Positions 23,264 to 32,782 of a stretch of 35,098 nucleotides of DNA are shown piece by piece. The translations under genes and the position numbers were made by a program. Source of the stretch: Candidatus Omnitrophota bacterium. Its GTDB lineage: Bacteria > Omnitrophota > Gorgyraeia > B26-G9. Positions within the stretch are counted from its first letter, which is position 1, and each line of letters begins with the position of its first letter. The stretch is from positions 70,526 to 105,623 of the forward strand of contig JAHITY010000118.1 of assembly GCA_018817165.1 (NCBI GenBank), written 5' to 3'. The notes beneath the pieces were generated by a model. The model was given only the letters and a program-made list of their open reading frames with translations. It was not told the DNA's origin and searched no databases.

Positions 23264-24271
23264 ATGCCAAAAAGGCTGACATACGAGCAAGCAGGTGTAA
23301 ATATTACAGAGGCAAATAATTTTGTTAAAGATATCGGAAGTTTGGTTAAAAGTACCAAGCGTGCAGAAGTCTTAAACAATATCGGTGGTTTTGGCGGCTG
23401 TTTTTCTCTGAGTAATAAATACAAAAATCCGGTATTAGTTTCCAGTACCGATGGCGTGGGGACGAAGATTAAGATCGCGATGATTGCCAATAAACATGAT
23501 ACCGTTGGCATTGATCTGGTAGCGATGAATGTGAATGATATTTTGGCAATGGGCGCTGAGCCATTATTTTTTCTTGATTATATAGCAATTGGTAAAGTGA
23601 ACAGGAAAAAATTGGTGGATATTGTCAAAGGGATTGCTGTTGGCTGTCGCGAATCCGGTTGCGCGCTTATTGGCGGTGAGACCGCGGAAATGCCGGCGAT
23701 ATATACAAAAGATGAATATGATTTGGCGGGATTTTGTGTGGGAATTATTGAAAAAAATAAAATAATTACCGGTGCGCAAATAAAACCAGCTAATGTCTTG
23801 ATCGGGATTGCTTCCAGTGGTTTGCATTCTAATGGTTTTTCCCTGGTCCATAAGGTTTTTTCGGAAAAGGAAATAAAGACAAGGTACAAACAATTATTGA
23901 CTCCGACTAAGATTTATGTAAAACCGGTATTGTCCTTGCTTAAAAAAGTTAAGGTGAAGGGTATCGCGCATATTACTGGTGGGGCTTTTTATGAAAAGTT
24001 GATGAAAATATTTCCGAAAAATTGTCGGGTGGATATTATCAAAGGCAGCTGGAATATCCCGGAAATTTTTAAAATTATCGCGGAAAAAGGTAATGTGGAA
24101 GAGAAGGAAATGTATCGAACATTTAATATGGGCATAGGTCTGGTTTTGGTTGTTGATAAAAAAGATGTACGCAAAACTTTGGCGCATTTAAAGGTAAATA
24201 AATTGGAAAGTAAGATTATTGGGCAAGTTGCTAAAACAGAAAAAAATATATCGAGATTAAATTTTATCTAA
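23264..24271 (+). CDS. purM: Phosphoribosylaminoimidazole (AIR) synthase
   Basis: PurM closes the imidazole ring, turning FGAM into AIR with ATP. The protein shows the N-terminal YEQAGVNI, SSTDGVGTKIKIA and MNVNDILAMGAEPLFFLDYIA, the GGETAEMP block and IAHITGGAFYEKL, all typical; about 335 residues is close to the family's 345. The start chosen is ATG 23264, which follows an ideal AGGAGGA (23253-23259); a frame open further upstream to 23204 runs through repeats and is not used. Confidence 0.96.
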   Translation: MPKRLTYEQAGVNITEANNFVKDIGSLVKSTKRAEVLNNIGGFGGCFSLSNKYKNPVLVSSTDGVGTKIKIAMIANKHDTVGIDLVAMNVNDILAMGAEPLFFLDYIAIGKVNRKKLVDIVKGIAVGCRESGCALIGGETAEMPAIYTKDEYDLAGFCVGIIEKNKIITGAQIKPANVLIGIASSGLHSNGFSLVHKVFSEKEIKTRYKQLLTPTKIYVKPVLSLLKKVKVKGIAHITGGAFYEKLMKIFPKNCRVDIIKGSWNIPEIFKIIAEKGNVEEKEMYRTFNMGIGLVLVVDKKDVRKTLAHLKVNKLESKIIGQVAKTEKNISRLNFI

Positions 24272-24291
24272 AAAATTATAGCGGAGAGCTT

Positions 24292-25572
24292 ATGAAGGTT
24301 TTGGTGATTGGTTCAGGAGCAAGAGAACATGCATTGGTATGGAAGATTGCTCAATCCCCTAAAGTAAAAAAAATATTCTGCGCTCCGGGTAATGGCGGGA
24401 TTTCGCAAATAGCGGAATGTGTGGCGATCAAAGCCGAGGCAATAGAACAATTGCTCGAATTTGCGCAAGCTAAGCAGATTGATTTGACTGTGGTTGGACC
24501 GGAAGTTCCTTTATCATTAGGAATAGTAGATATTTTTCAGGCTAAAGGATTAAAAATATTCGGGCCAAGTAAAAGCGCCAGTGCTTTAGAAGCAAGCAAA
24601 GTATTTGCTAAAAATATTATGAAAAAATACAAAGTGCCGACTGCTGATTTCGCGGTATTTACGAATAAAGAAGCGGCGCTAAAATATGCGCGTAATGCCA
24701 AACGGCCATTAGTGATTAAAGCTGATGGTTTATGCGCAGGGAAAGGTGTTTTTGTTTGTTCAGATCTTGCGGAGCAGGAAAAAGCAATACAGTCTATTTT
24801 TCAGGATAATGTTTTTGGTACCGCGGGAAATACAGTAATGATTGAAGAATGTCTGTTTGGTCAAGAGGCTTCAATGATTTTTATCAGTGATGGCGATAAT
24901 GTCTGTGCTATGGCATCCAGTCAGGATCATAAAAGAATTTTTGATGATGACAAAGGTCCGAATACCGGGGGCATGGGGGCATATTCTCCAGCGCCTGTGG
25001 TTAGCGAGGATTTGTTTGAACAAATAAAAAACGAGGTAATTATTCCCACCATCCAGGGAATGCAGCAGGAGGGAATGCCTTTTTGTGGAGTATTATATGC
25101 CGGGATAATGATCACTGATAAAGGACCGAAAGTGTTGGAATTTAATGCTCGGTTTGGCGATCCGGAAACGCAGGCTATTTTACCCAGACTTAAAACTGAT
25201 TTAATTGATATTATTCTTTGTGCTTTAGCAGGCAAATTAGATGAGATTGAGCTTGAATGGGATAAACGGTGTTGTGTTTGTATTGTGGCTGCTTCCGGCG
25301 GATATCCGGGTGATTATGTGAAAAATAGAAAAATCAGCGGTTTGGACAAACTTAGTCAGGAAAAAGATCTATTTGTTTTTCATGCCGGAACGATAAAACA
25401 GGGCAGTGACTTTCTTACTGCCGGCGGAAGAGTATTAGGGGTTACTGGCCTGGGTAAGGATATCAGGCAGGCGATTGATACAGCTTATAAAGGAATAAAA
25501 CAGATTAGTTACGATAATATGGTTTATCGGAAAGATATTGGCAAAAAAGCTTTGGCGAAAATATCGGTTTAA
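24292..25572 (+). CDS. purD: Phosphoribosylamine-glycine ligase (GAR synthetase)
   Basis: PurD joins phosphoribosylamine and glycine with ATP. The 426-residue ATP-grasp protein begins with MKVLVIGSGAREHAL, and contains ASKVFAKNIMKKYKVPTA, KADGLCAGKGVFVC, the SSQDHKRIFDDDKGPNTGGMGAYSPAP block and FNARFGDPETQAILPRL, all standard. The ATG at 24292 follows GCGGAGAG; it is 20 bp after purM, in the same operon. Confidence 0.97.
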   Translation: MKVLVIGSGAREHALVWKIAQSPKVKKIFCAPGNGGISQIAECVAIKAEAIEQLLEFAQAKQIDLTVVGPEVPLSLGIVDIFQAKGLKIFGPSKSASALEASKVFAKNIMKKYKVPTADFAVFTNKEAALKYARNAKRPLVIKADGLCAGKGVFVCSDLAEQEKAIQSIFQDNVFGTAGNTVMIEECLFGQEASMIFISDGDNVCAMASSQDHKRIFDDDKGPNTGGMGAYSPAPVVSEDLFEQIKNEVIIPTIQGMQQEGMPFCGVLYAGIMITDKGPKVLEFNARFGDPETQAILPRLKTDLIDIILCALAGKLDEIELEWDKRCCVCIVAASGGYPGDYVKNRKISGLDKLSQEKDLFVFHAGTIKQGSDFLTAGGRVLGVTGLGKDIRQAIDTAYKGIKQISYDNMVYRKDIGKKALAKISV

Positions 25573-25606
25573 AGAATAATAATAAGTTAATTCTTCAGGA
25601 GGAAAA

Positions 25607-26098
25607 ATGTCAAAGGATAAAAAAATAAAAGTAGCGATTCTAATGGGCAGTGAATCTGATCTGGACACAGTTCAGGTTGCTGTGGATGTATTGAAAATAA
25701 TGAAAGTTGAACACGAAATAAGAGTGCTTTCGGCTCATCGCACACCCAAAGACGTAGTTAAGTATGTTGAGGCGCTTCCTGCTCGAGGGGCCCAGGTAAT
25801 TATTGCGGCTGCCGGGATGTCCGCGGCTTTAGCCGGAACAGTTGCGGCGCATACTATTCTGCCGGTGATCGGCATTCCGATTGAGACTAAAACTTTAAAA
25901 GGATTGGATAGTTTGCTTTCCACAGTGCAGATGCCCAAGGGAATTCCTGTGGCTTGTATGGCTATTGGTAAATCCGGGGCGGAAAACTCAGCGATTTTCG
26001 CTTGTCAGATTCTGGCTTTACAAGATGAAACGCTGAGAAAAAAAATGCTTAATTTTAAAGAAGATATGGCTCGGGCAATAAGAAAGATTAAAATTTAA
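25607..26098 (+). CDS. purE: 5-(carboxyamino)imidazole ribonucleotide mutase
   Basis: PurE converts N5-CAIR to CAIR. The 163-residue protein has the PurE core MGSESDLDTV, SAHRTPKDV, a glycine-poor AAAGMSAALAGTVAAHT loop, and GLDSLLSTVQMPKGIPVACMAIGKSGAENSA, which fits the bacterial class I type. Class I PurE normally works with PurK, which is not in this window. A strong AGGAGGA ribosome site precedes the ATG. The stop TAA shares its last base with the ATG of the next gene. Confidence 0.95.
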   Translation: MSKDKKIKVAILMGSESDLDTVQVAVDVLKIMKVEHEIRVLSAHRTPKDVVKYVEALPARGAQVIIAAAGMSAALAGTVAAHTILPVIGIPIETKTLKGLDSLLSTVQMPKGIPVACMAIGKSGAENSAIFACQILALQDETLRKKMLNFKEDMARAIRKIKI

Positions 26099-27162
26099 TG
26101 ACCAGTAAATCTACAAAAATCATTAAAGTAGACGCGCAAAATCCTGATAATGGAAAAATTAAACAGGTGGCGGAAATCGTAAGATCCGGCGGCTTGGTTG
26201 CTTTTCCCACGGAAACAGTTTATGGCCTTGCGGCAATAACAACTGATCCGATTGCTTTGGAAAAATTGCGGTATATAAAACAAAGACAAGAAGAAAAAAA
26301 ATTTTCTTTGTGCGTACATAGTGTCGAGCAGGTGGAAGGACTTATTGAAAATATTTCGCCTTTTGTTTATAAATTGATCAAAGAGTTTTGGCCCGGGCCT
26401 TTGACTTTAGTCTTAAAGTCAGCGCAAGGCGAAATGATCGGATTTAGAATGCCAAATCATCCGGTAGCACAGATGTTTTTAAAAGAAGTTAATGCCGCTG
26501 TATTTGCCCCATCTGCTAATTTTGCCGGAGATCCTCCCGCGAATACAGTTGAACAAGTTATCGAATATTTTGAGGGAAAAATTGATGCCGTGATTGATGC
26601 TGGGCCAACAGAACAAGGCAGAGCATCGACAGTGCTTAAAATTGATGATACTGGTTATGAAATTCTTCGGCCTGGGGCAATTACCGAGCAGATGATTGAC
26701 CAGATATATAAGCGGATAAATATTTTATTTGTTTGTACGGGGAATAGCTGCCGGAGCGCGATGGCGGAAGGATTGATGAAGCATATGGTTAAAGGAATTG
26801 ATCGTTTTGATATTTCCTCTGCCGGAGTCGCGGCTTTTGGCGGCATGCCTGCTTCGCATGATGCGATTGCGGTTATGAGAAAATACGGAGTAGATATAAC
26901 CGGCCATAGAGCGAGAAGATTAGACAATCAAATGGTAAAGACAGCTGACTACATATTGGTTATGGAAAATGTTCATCGAGATTTCATGTTTGATCGATAT
27001 TGGCGAGCAAAAAAAAGAATTTTTTTTCTTAAAGAATTTTCTAAAGATAAAACTGGTAAATTAGCGATTATTGATCCGATTGGCAGAAATTTAAATTTCT
27101 ATCAGGAAGTCGCGGAAATAATTAAAAAATCAATAGAGGGGTTGGTGGATAAATTACAATGA
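26098..27162 (+). CDS. TsaC/Sua5-like domain fused to low-molecular-weight protein phosphatase
   Basis: Residues 1 to about 200 are a YrdC/Sua5 (TsaC) domain, which makes threonylcarbamoyl-AMP for the t6A37 modification of ANN-reading tRNAs: SGGLVAFPTETVYGLA, KFSLCVHS, FWPGPLTLVLK and APSANFAGDPP are seen. Residues 207-354 are a low-molecular-weight phosphatase: the P-loop CTGNSCRS with Cys213 and Arg219 is intact, as is the acidic DPIG block near the end. The parts match the neighbours ywlC and ywlE of Bacillus, here joined in one chain. It starts on the stop of purE and overlaps rpiB by four bases. Confidence 0.92.
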   Translation: MTSKSTKIIKVDAQNPDNGKIKQVAEIVRSGGLVAFPTETVYGLAAITTDPIALEKLRYIKQRQEEKKFSLCVHSVEQVEGLIENISPFVYKLIKEFWPGPLTLVLKSAQGEMIGFRMPNHPVAQMFLKEVNAAVFAPSANFAGDPPANTVEQVIEYFEGKIDAVIDAGPTEQGRASTVLKIDDTGYEILRPGAITEQMIDQIYKRINILFVCTGNSCRSAMAEGLMKHMVKGIDRFDISSAGVAAFGGMPASHDAIAVMRKYGVDITGHRARRLDNQMVKTADYILVMENVHRDFMFDRYWRAKKRIFFLKEFSKDKTGKLAIIDPIGRNLNFYQEVAEIIKKSIEGLVDKLQ

Positions 27163-27587
27163 AGATAGCGATTGGTAATGATCATAGAGGTTTTAAACTT
27201 AAACAAGCCTTAGTTGAATATTTAAAGAAAAATGGACATAAGGTCGAAGACTTTGGCGGTTTTTCTGAAGAGTCATGTGATTATCCGGAATTTGCGATTA
27301 AAGTGGCTAAGTCTGTAGCGAAAAAGAAAAATGAAAAAGGGATTCTTATTTGCAATAGCGGTATTGGCATGGCCATGGCTGCAAGCACGGTAAAAGGGAT
27401 CCGGGCGGCTAATTGTTTTAATTTAGCTACAGCGCGTTTTTCCCGGGAACATAATGACGCAAATGTGCTGGTTTTAGCGGCAGCTTATTTAAAGACGCCG
27501 ATGGCAAAAAGAATAGTCAGTATCTGGCTTAAAACTGATTTTGCCGGAGGAAGGCACTTATCCCGAGTAAAAATGTTCTCAAAATAA
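27159..27587 (+). CDS. rpiB: Ribose-5-phosphate isomerase B
   Basis: RpiB interconverts ribose 5-phosphate and ribulose 5-phosphate. The 142-residue protein begins with MKIAIGNDHRGFKLK and has the catalytic Cys in ILICNSGIGMAMAAS (usually CGTGIG; Gly and Thr here are Asn and Ser) and His in REHNDANVLVLAA. Length is normal. It overlaps the fusion gene before it by four bases. Confidence 0.95.
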   Translation: MKIAIGNDHRGFKLKQALVEYLKKNGHKVEDFGGFSEESCDYPEFAIKVAKSVAKKKNEKGILICNSGIGMAMAASTVKGIRAANCFNLATARFSREHNDANVLVLAAAYLKTPMAKRIVSIWLKTDFAGGRHLSRVKMFSK

Positions 27588-27614
27588 AATTAAGAATTCA
27601 ATGATGGAGGAATA

Positions 27615-28853
27615 ATGGATTATCTGAAAAAAAGCGACAGTCAAATTTATAAAGCAATACAGGATGAATTAAACAGACAGCGGAATCATATTGAGTTGAT
27701 TGCCAGTGAGAATTTCACTTCCCAAGCAGTAATGCAGGCGCAAAGCTCTGTGTTGACCAATAAGTATGCTGAAGGTTATCCCGGGGCGCGTTGGTATGGC
27801 GGATGTGAGCATGTTGATGTTGTGGAAAAATTGGCAATTGAGCGGGCAAAAAAAATATTTAATGCTGAGCATGCTAATGTGCAGCCGCATTCCGGAGCAC
27901 AGGCAAATATGGCGGTTTTTATGGCCGCGCTTAAACCAAAAGATAAAGTATTGGCTTTAGACCTGGCTTGCGGCGGGCATTTATCGCATGGCCATCCTTT
28001 GAATTTTTCCGGAGTGTTTTTTAATGTTAAATCATATGGAGTGGATAAGAAAACTGAGTGCTTAGATTATGACGCAATTATGGAGATGGCAAAAAAGTTT
28101 AAACCAAAAATGATTTTAGCCGGAGCGTCGGCTTATCCGCGAGTTATTGATTTTAAAAAATTTAGAAAAATTTGTGACGCGGTGGGAGCTTATTTAATGG
28201 TTGATATGGCGCATATTGCCGGTTTGGTTGCTGCCGGATTGCATCCTAGCCCAGTTCCTTATGCTGAGTTTGTTACAACTACCACGCATAAGACTTTGCG
28301 CGGACCACGGGGAGGCCTGATTCTTTGCCGTGCTGAATTTGCTAAAAAAGTTGATCTGAATGTTTTTCCCGGAACACAGGGCGGACCTTTGATGCATATT
28401 ATCGCGGCCAAAGCTGTGGCGTTTAAAGAAGCCTTAAAACCCGGATTTAAAACCTATCAAAATAATGTGGTAAAAAACGCGGCAGCATTATCCGCAGCGC
28501 TTCAAAAGAAAAATTTTCGGATAGTTTCCGGCGGTACGGATACGCATTTGATGTTGGTTGATTTAACTGATCGGGAAGTAAGCGGTAAAGATGCTTCTGC
28601 TTGGCTGGGCAAAGTTAATATTACGATCAATAAGAACTTGATTCCTTTTGATTCTAAATCCCCGTTTGTTACCAGCGGAATTCGTTTGGGAACACCGGCA
28701 GTGACAACCAGAGGAATGAAGGCTGCTGAAATGGATATTATAGCTGATATAATTGACCGGGTTTTAAGAAAAGATTGGATAGAATCGAAAAAAGAAGTTA
28801 GTCAGATAAAAGCGCAAGTTAATTTATTGACCAAAAAATATCCCTTGTATTAA
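27615..28853 (+). CDS. glyA: Serine hydroxymethyltransferase
   Basis: GlyA moves a one-carbon unit between serine and tetrahydrofolate, giving glycine for PurD and folate for purine and thymidylate synthesis. The 412-residue protein has [26 protein letters not shown], and the PLP lysine (K226) in [14 protein letters not shown]. The ATG follows TGGAGGA. It follows rpiB by 27 bp, as in the ywl-glyA order of Firmicutes. Confidence 0.97.
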   Translation: MDYLKKSDSQIYKAIQDELNRQRNHIELIASENFTSQAVMQAQSSVLTNKYAEGYPGARWYGGCEHVDVVEKLAIERAKKIFNAEHANVQPHSGAQANMAVFMAALKPKDKVLALDLACGGHLSHGHPLNFSGVFFNVKSYGVDKKTECLDYDAIMEMAKKFKPKMILAGASAYPRVIDFKKFRKICDAVGAYLMVDMAHIAGLVAAGLHPSPVPYAEFVTTTTHKTLRGPRGGLILCRAEFAKKVDLNVFPGTQGGPLMHIIAAKAVAFKEALKPGFKTYQNNVVKNAAALSAALQKKNFRIVSGGTDTHLMLVDLTDREVSGKDASAWLGKVNITINKNLIPFDSKSPFVTSGIRLGTPAVTTRGMKAAEMDIIADIIDRVLRKDWIESKKEVSQIKAQVNLLTKKYPLY

Positions 28854-28888
28854 TTAAGCAGCTTAAAGTTATAGAAAGAATTATAATC

Positions 28889-29365
28889 ATGGAAAAACAA
28901 GATCAATCTTTGCCGGCTAGACGTCCTAGCTGGGATGAATATTTTCTTGATATAGCTCAGCTTGTGGCAAAGCGTTCAACTTGTTTGCGCCGGCAAGTAG
29001 GCGCGGTAATTGTTAAAGATAAAAGGATTTTAACTACCGGATACAATGGCGCGCCTTCCGGGCTTGAGCATTGTGAAAAAACTGGCTGTATGCGCGAGCA
29101 AATGAATATTCCTTCAGGAGAACGCCATGAATTGTGTCGGGCTTTGCACGCGGAGATGAATGCGATTCTCCAAGCAGCGCAATACGGAATCAGTTTGCAA
29201 GGCAGTATGGTTTATTGTACAAATCAGCCTTGTATTATTTGCGCAAAAATGATTATTAACGCGGGGATTAACAGGATTGTTATATTAGAAAGCTATCCTG
29301 ATGAATTAGCTAAAGCAATGTTAAAAGAAGCAAAAATAGAAATTGTTGTCGCTGCAAAAAGATGA
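28889..29365 (+). CDS. dCMP deaminase (ComEB-like)
   Basis: The 158-residue zinc enzyme turns dCMP into dUMP, the precursor of dTMP. The zinc ligands and catalytic glutamate are present: HAEMNAI (H87, E89) and PCIIC (C115, C118). [27 protein letters not shown] is typical of the family, which includes Bacillus ComEB. The ATG is preceded by a weak AGAAAG. It precedes the nrd operon with 167 bp between, a separate promoter being there, so the link is functional rather than operonic. Confidence 0.94.
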   Translation: MEKQDQSLPARRPSWDEYFLDIAQLVAKRSTCLRRQVGAVIVKDKRILTTGYNGAPSGLEHCEKTGCMREQMNIPSGERHELCRALHAEMNAILQAAQYGISLQGSMVYCTNQPCIICAKMIINAGINRIVILESYPDELAKAMLKEAKIEIVVAAKR

Positions 29366-29442
29366 TATAATTAATTTAATCGAATTTACTTGAGAATAAG
29401 TTTATCCTCGAATAAATCCTGAAAAACTTCAATAAATAATTA

Positions 29443-29471
29443 TTGACAAGCCACTATATATGGTGTACTAT
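29443..29471 (+). promoter_or_regulatory. Promoter of the nrdR-nrdD operon
   Basis: TTGACA at 29443-29448, 17 bases and TACTAT at 29466-29471. The spacer is almost filled by the first NrdR box, so binding there would block RNA polymerase. Confidence 0.85.
29451..29466 (+). promoter_or_regulatory. NrdR box 1
   Basis: This 16-base site agrees with the known NrdR consensus (acaCwAtATaTwGtgt) at 14 of 16 positions by my count: CCACTATATATGGTGT. It lies within the promoter spacer. Confidence 0.82.
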
Positions 29472-29481
29472 ATTTTTATAA

Positions 29482-29497
29482 CTACAATATAGTGTGT
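29482..29497 (+). promoter_or_regulatory. NrdR box 2
   Basis: CTACAATATAGTGTGT agrees with the consensus at 13 of 16 positions. Its centre is 31 bp from that of box 1, close to three DNA turns, the arrangement usual for paired NrdR boxes, and just downstream of the expected transcription start. Confidence 0.8.
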
Positions 29498-29532
29498 CTA
29501 ATGCGTGAACAAGCTAGAGGGGAAATATTTTA

Positions 29533-29994
29533 ATGAAATGTCCATTTTGTGGAAACATTGAAGATAAAGTAGTTGACTCACGCATCTCATCTGAAGGCGA
29601 TTCTATCCGAAGAAGGCGCGAATGTTTAAAATGCCAGCGCAGATTTACCACCTATGAATACATTGAAAAAAGTACTTTGATGATTATTAAAAAAGACGGA
29701 CGCCGAGAGCCTTTTGATCGGAATAAAATACTGTCTGGGCTTTTAAGAGCATGTGAAAAACGGCCGGTAAGCATGGAGAAAATTGAAGAAGTCGTCGATT
29801 CAATTGAACGTGCATTACAGCGAACATATGATAAAGAAGTTGTTAGTTCGGATATCGGAGAATTTGTAATGAAACATTTGCATGAAATGGATGAAGTTGC
29901 TTATGTCAGATTTGCCTCTGTTTATCGGCAGTTTAAAGATATTAATCAGTTTTTAGGAGAATTGAAAGACCTATTGAACAAAAGGAGGGATTAG
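29533..29994 (+). CDS. nrdR: Transcriptional repressor NrdR
   Basis: NrdR senses the ATP/dATP state and represses ribonucleotide reductase genes. The 153-residue protein starts with a zinc ribbon (Cys3, Cys6, Cys31, Cys34) followed by [16 protein letters not shown], then an ATP-cone domain ([29 protein letters not shown] to [13 protein letters not shown]). Length is standard. Promoter and NrdR boxes lie directly upstream, and nrdD starts three bases after the stop, so NrdR is expected to control itself and nrdD. Confidence 0.97.
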   Translation: MKCPFCGNIEDKVVDSRISSEGDSIRRRRECLKCQRRFTTYEYIEKSTLMIIKKDGRREPFDRNKILSGLLRACEKRPVSMEKIEEVVDSIERALQRTYDKEVVSSDIGEFVMKHLHEMDEVAYVRFASVYRQFKDINQFLGELKDLLNKRRD

Positions 29995-29997
29995 GAG

Positions 29998-32427
29998 ATG
30001 TTGGCAGAAGAGAAAATGAATTCCATGGAAGGAAAAGAATTAACCAGTATTAAAAAAAGGGATGGGCATATTGCTGTTTTTGATAAACAGAAAATAAGCG
30101 ATGCTATATTTAAAGCTGCTACAGCTGTGGGAGGCGAAGATAGACTCTTGGCTGATGAGTTGGCCAATGCAGTGGTATTGTTCTTAAAAAAACAATACAA
30201 TAATCAGTCTCCGAGTATTGAACAGATTCAGGATATAGTGGAAAAAGTGCTGATTGAAACCGGTCACGCGAAAACCGCGAAAGCTTATATTCTTTATCGT
30301 GAGAAAAGAAGAACAATTAGGAATATTCTTAAAGTTCGCAAAAGAGTAAAAAGCAAAAGTAATTCTACTGATCTCGCTCTTTTAGTTACCCCTCTATCTA
30401 AAGACGAGATTTTAAATTGGGATAAAGGCAGAATTGCCCTTGCTTTGCAAAAAGAAACTGGGATTTCAGAAGATATTGCTTTGGAAGTCGCTTCGAGTGT
30501 TGAGAAAAAAGTTTTCAATTCAGGAATTACGCAGATCTCAACTTCACTAATCCGGGAGCTGGTTGATAATGAATTATTCGAGCGCGGATTAGATAAAACT
30601 TTGACCAAGCAAAGCATGATTGGTATGCCGACTTTTGATTTAGATCAATTACTTTTTTCAAAAAGCTGTGAAAACTCTAATATTGCTTCGAATAATCCTG
30701 AGGCAGTAAATTTATCAATCGCGGAAACAATTTTAAAACAATATATTTTGCAAAAAGTATTTACGGAAGATGTGGCTACCGCGCATTTGCGCGGGATGGT
30801 GCATATTCATGATCTGGGTTATCCTCGGGCATATTGCGGATCACACTCTTTGGAATACATTAAAAAGTATGGCTTAGAATTAGGTAATTTATTTACTTCC
30901 AGCGGACCAGCTAAATATGCCCGGACGCTTACCGGACATTTAAATACCTTTATGGCATCTTTGCAGGCTTATTATGCCGGAGCTTTGGGGATTGGCTATG
31001 TAAATATTTTATATGCTCCGTATCTTGAGGAGATGTCGGATAAAGAATTAAAGCAGGAAGCGCAATATTTAATTTTTTCTGCTTCTCAGAACGCGTTTTC
31101 TCGGGGGAGTCAGAGTTTGTTTATTGATTTTAATATCCATACTGGGGTGCCGAATTATTTAAAAAATATTCCGGCGATAGGACCAAAGGGTGTGTATACG
31201 GGCAGAACATATGGCGATTATGAAGATACGGCAATTAGATTTGCTAAAGCTTTGCTTGATGTTTGGAGAGAGGGAGACAGTGAAGGTCGCGTATTTGCTT
31301 TTCCAAAATGTGATTTCCATATCAGCAATGAATCTTTCAGTGAACCAAAGCAGCTGGCTTTATTGCAGTATGCTTGTGTTGTTGCCAGTGAAAACGGGTC
31401 AACTTATTTTGTTTTTGATCGTGGGGATGAAGCCGTGCTTTCTCAATGCTGCAGACTGCGTCAAAAAATAGATGATATGTATATGATTGAACATCCGGAA
31501 AGCATGAGATTCTGCGGATTTCAGAATGTAACGATTAATTTGCCTCAGGCCGGATATCGCGCGGGAAAAGGCAATCTGGCTGGTTTGGAAAAAGAGATCG
31601 AAGTGGCAATGGAGATTGCGGTAAAAGCCCATTTGCAGAAGAAAAAATTTATTGCCCAACTTATGGATGAGCCGGGAAAACCAATGTGGGAAGTCAGTAA
31701 GCCGGCAAAAGATGGCCGTCCATATATTGATTTGGAGACATCGACTTATATTATCGGCTTGATTGGTTTAAATGAAGCGATGCAATTTGTTACCGGCAAG
31801 GAACTGCATGAATCAGAAGAAGTTTTTAAACAAGGCTTAAAAATAATTTCCTTTATGAACATTAAAACAAAAGAATACGCAAAGAAATATAATTTAAAAT
31901 TCTCATTGGAAGAGTCCCCGGCTGAATCCGCTTGCCGCCGTCTGCCGAAAGTCGATCTGCGTCAGTATCCAGAAGCAGCAAATGTAATCAAAGGTGATTT
32001 GGAGAATGATCAATATTATTATACTAATAGTATTCACTTCAGAGCGGACGCGAATATGGATCTGCTTACCAGAATTCAGAAACAGAGTAAGTTCCATACG
32101 CTGATTGAATCAGGAGCGATTATTCACGCTTTTGTTGGTGAACAGCAGCCTTCTCCGGATTCAATTTTAAATGTGATTAAGAAAACTTTTGAGCAGACAC
32201 AAGCCGCTCAATTGACAATTTCTCCGGAATTTACATTTTGTAATAGTTGCCGTAAGACAGGTCGTGGGATAACTGAAAAATGTACTTCCTGCGCTTCTCC
32301 GGATACATACAGCGTTACGAGAATTGTGGGTTATTTTAGCAGGGTTAATAACTGGAATCCTTCTAAGCTAGCGGAATTGGAAGACAGACATGCTGGAGAT
32401 TATAGAGTACAGGAGGTCAGGGTATAA
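29998..32427 (+). CDS. nrdD: Anaerobic (class III) ribonucleoside-triphosphate reductase
   Basis: NrdD reduces NTPs to dNTPs with a glycyl radical, without oxygen. The 809-residue protein carries an N-terminal ATP-cone (about 14-108; TSIKKRDGHIAVFDKQKISDAI), a second, weaker cone-like part (to about 205), the catalytic barrel (for example MVHIHDLGYPRAYCGSHS), a zinc site with CNSCRKTGRG and EKCTSC near the end, and the radical-glycine region RIVGYFSRVNNWNPSK. The ribosome site AGGAGGGATTAGGAG overlaps the nrdR stop. Allosteric control by ATP/dATP is expected. Confidence 0.97.
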   Translation: MLAEEKMNSMEGKELTSIKKRDGHIAVFDKQKISDAIFKAATAVGGEDRLLADELANAVVLFLKKQYNNQSPSIEQIQDIVEKVLIETGHAKTAKAYILYREKRRTIRNILKVRKRVKSKSNSTDLALLVTPLSKDEILNWDKGRIALALQKETGISEDIALEVASSVEKKVFNSGITQISTSLIRELVDNELFERGLDKTLTKQSMIGMPTFDLDQLLFSKSCENSNIASNNPEAVNLSIAETILKQYILQKVFTEDVATAHLRGMVHIHDLGYPRAYCGSHSLEYIKKYGLELGNLFTSSGPAKYARTLTGHLNTFMASLQAYYAGALGIGYVNILYAPYLEEMSDKELKQEAQYLIFSASQNAFSRGSQSLFIDFNIHTGVPNYLKNIPAIGPKGVYTGRTYGDYEDTAIRFAKALLDVWREGDSEGRVFAFPKCDFHISNESFSEPKQLALLQYACVVASENGSTYFVFDRGDEAVLSQCCRLRQKIDDMYMIEHPESMRFCGFQNVTINLPQAGYRAGKGNLAGLEKEIEVAMEIAVKAHLQKKKFIAQLMDEPGKPMWEVSKPAKDGRPYIDLETSTYIIGLIGLNEAMQFVTGKELHESEEVFKQGLKIISFMNIKTKEYAKKYNLKFSLEESPAESACRRLPKVDLRQYPEAANVIKGDLENDQYYYTNSIHFRADANMDLLTRIQKQSKFHTLIESGAIIHAFVGEQQPSPDSILNVIKKTFEQTQAAQLTISPEFTFCNSCRKTGRGITEKCTSCASPDTYSVTRIVGYFSRVNNWNPSKLAELEDRHAGDYRVQEVRV

Positions 32428-32696
32428 TGAAGGTTAAGATTTTTGGAAAAAGCGGCTGTGCTAAATGTGATACTACTAAAAATAAGTTAAAGCATTTTAT
32501 CGGCAAATGGGAAATTGATAGTAAGGTTGAATTATCTTTTCATGATATGGATACTGTGGATGGCATGGCGGAAGGGGCTTATAATGATGTTATGCAGATT
32601 CCCACAACAATTTTCGAGGAAAACGATAATATTGTTGCTCGCTGGGATGGCGAAGTTCCGCATTCGGATAAAGTAAAAGAGCATCTTGTAAAATAA
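32427..32696 (+). CDS. Thioredoxin/glutaredoxin-like protein
   Basis: The 89-residue protein has the thioredoxin-type fold pattern with the redox pair CAKC (Cys11, Cys14) after KVKIFGKSG, and a cis-proline in MQIPTTIF. Genes of this type follow nrdD in several anaerobes and could deliver electrons to the reductase (inference; formate is the donor for E. coli NrdD, while others use thioredoxin). The ATG shares a base with the TAA of nrdD, so the two are coupled. Confidence 0.85.
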   Translation: MKVKIFGKSGCAKCDTTKNKLKHFIGKWEIDSKVELSFHDMDTVDGMAEGAYNDVMQIPTTIFEENDNIVARWDGEVPHSDKVKEHLVK

Positions 32697-32710
32697 AAGA
32701 ATTGTATATA

Positions 32711-32751
32711 GCAAAAAGGCAGGAGGCTTATATGCTTTCTGTCTTTTTTGC
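32711..32751 (+). terminator. Terminator or attenuator between the thioredoxin-like gene and nrdG
   Basis: GCAAAAAGGCAG (32711-32722) pairs with CTGTCTTTTTTGC (32739-32751), with one G-U pair and one bulged T; the 3' arm contains a run of six T's. It lies just after the stop of the thioredoxin-like gene and could reduce transcription into nrdG. Confidence 0.6.
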
Positions 32752-32782
32752 TTTAAGTTATAGTGTTTTTGAGGAGGATATT

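Noticed and set aside
31190-31471. 93-codon frame inside nrdD in another + frame
   Set aside because: It is a shadow of a strongly supported gene and has no family pattern.
32702-32782. 27-residue N-terminal extension of NrdG from TTG 32702
   Set aside because: It runs through a terminator-like hairpin, starts with TTG without a ribosome site and is absent from the family; GTG 32783 has GAGGAGG.
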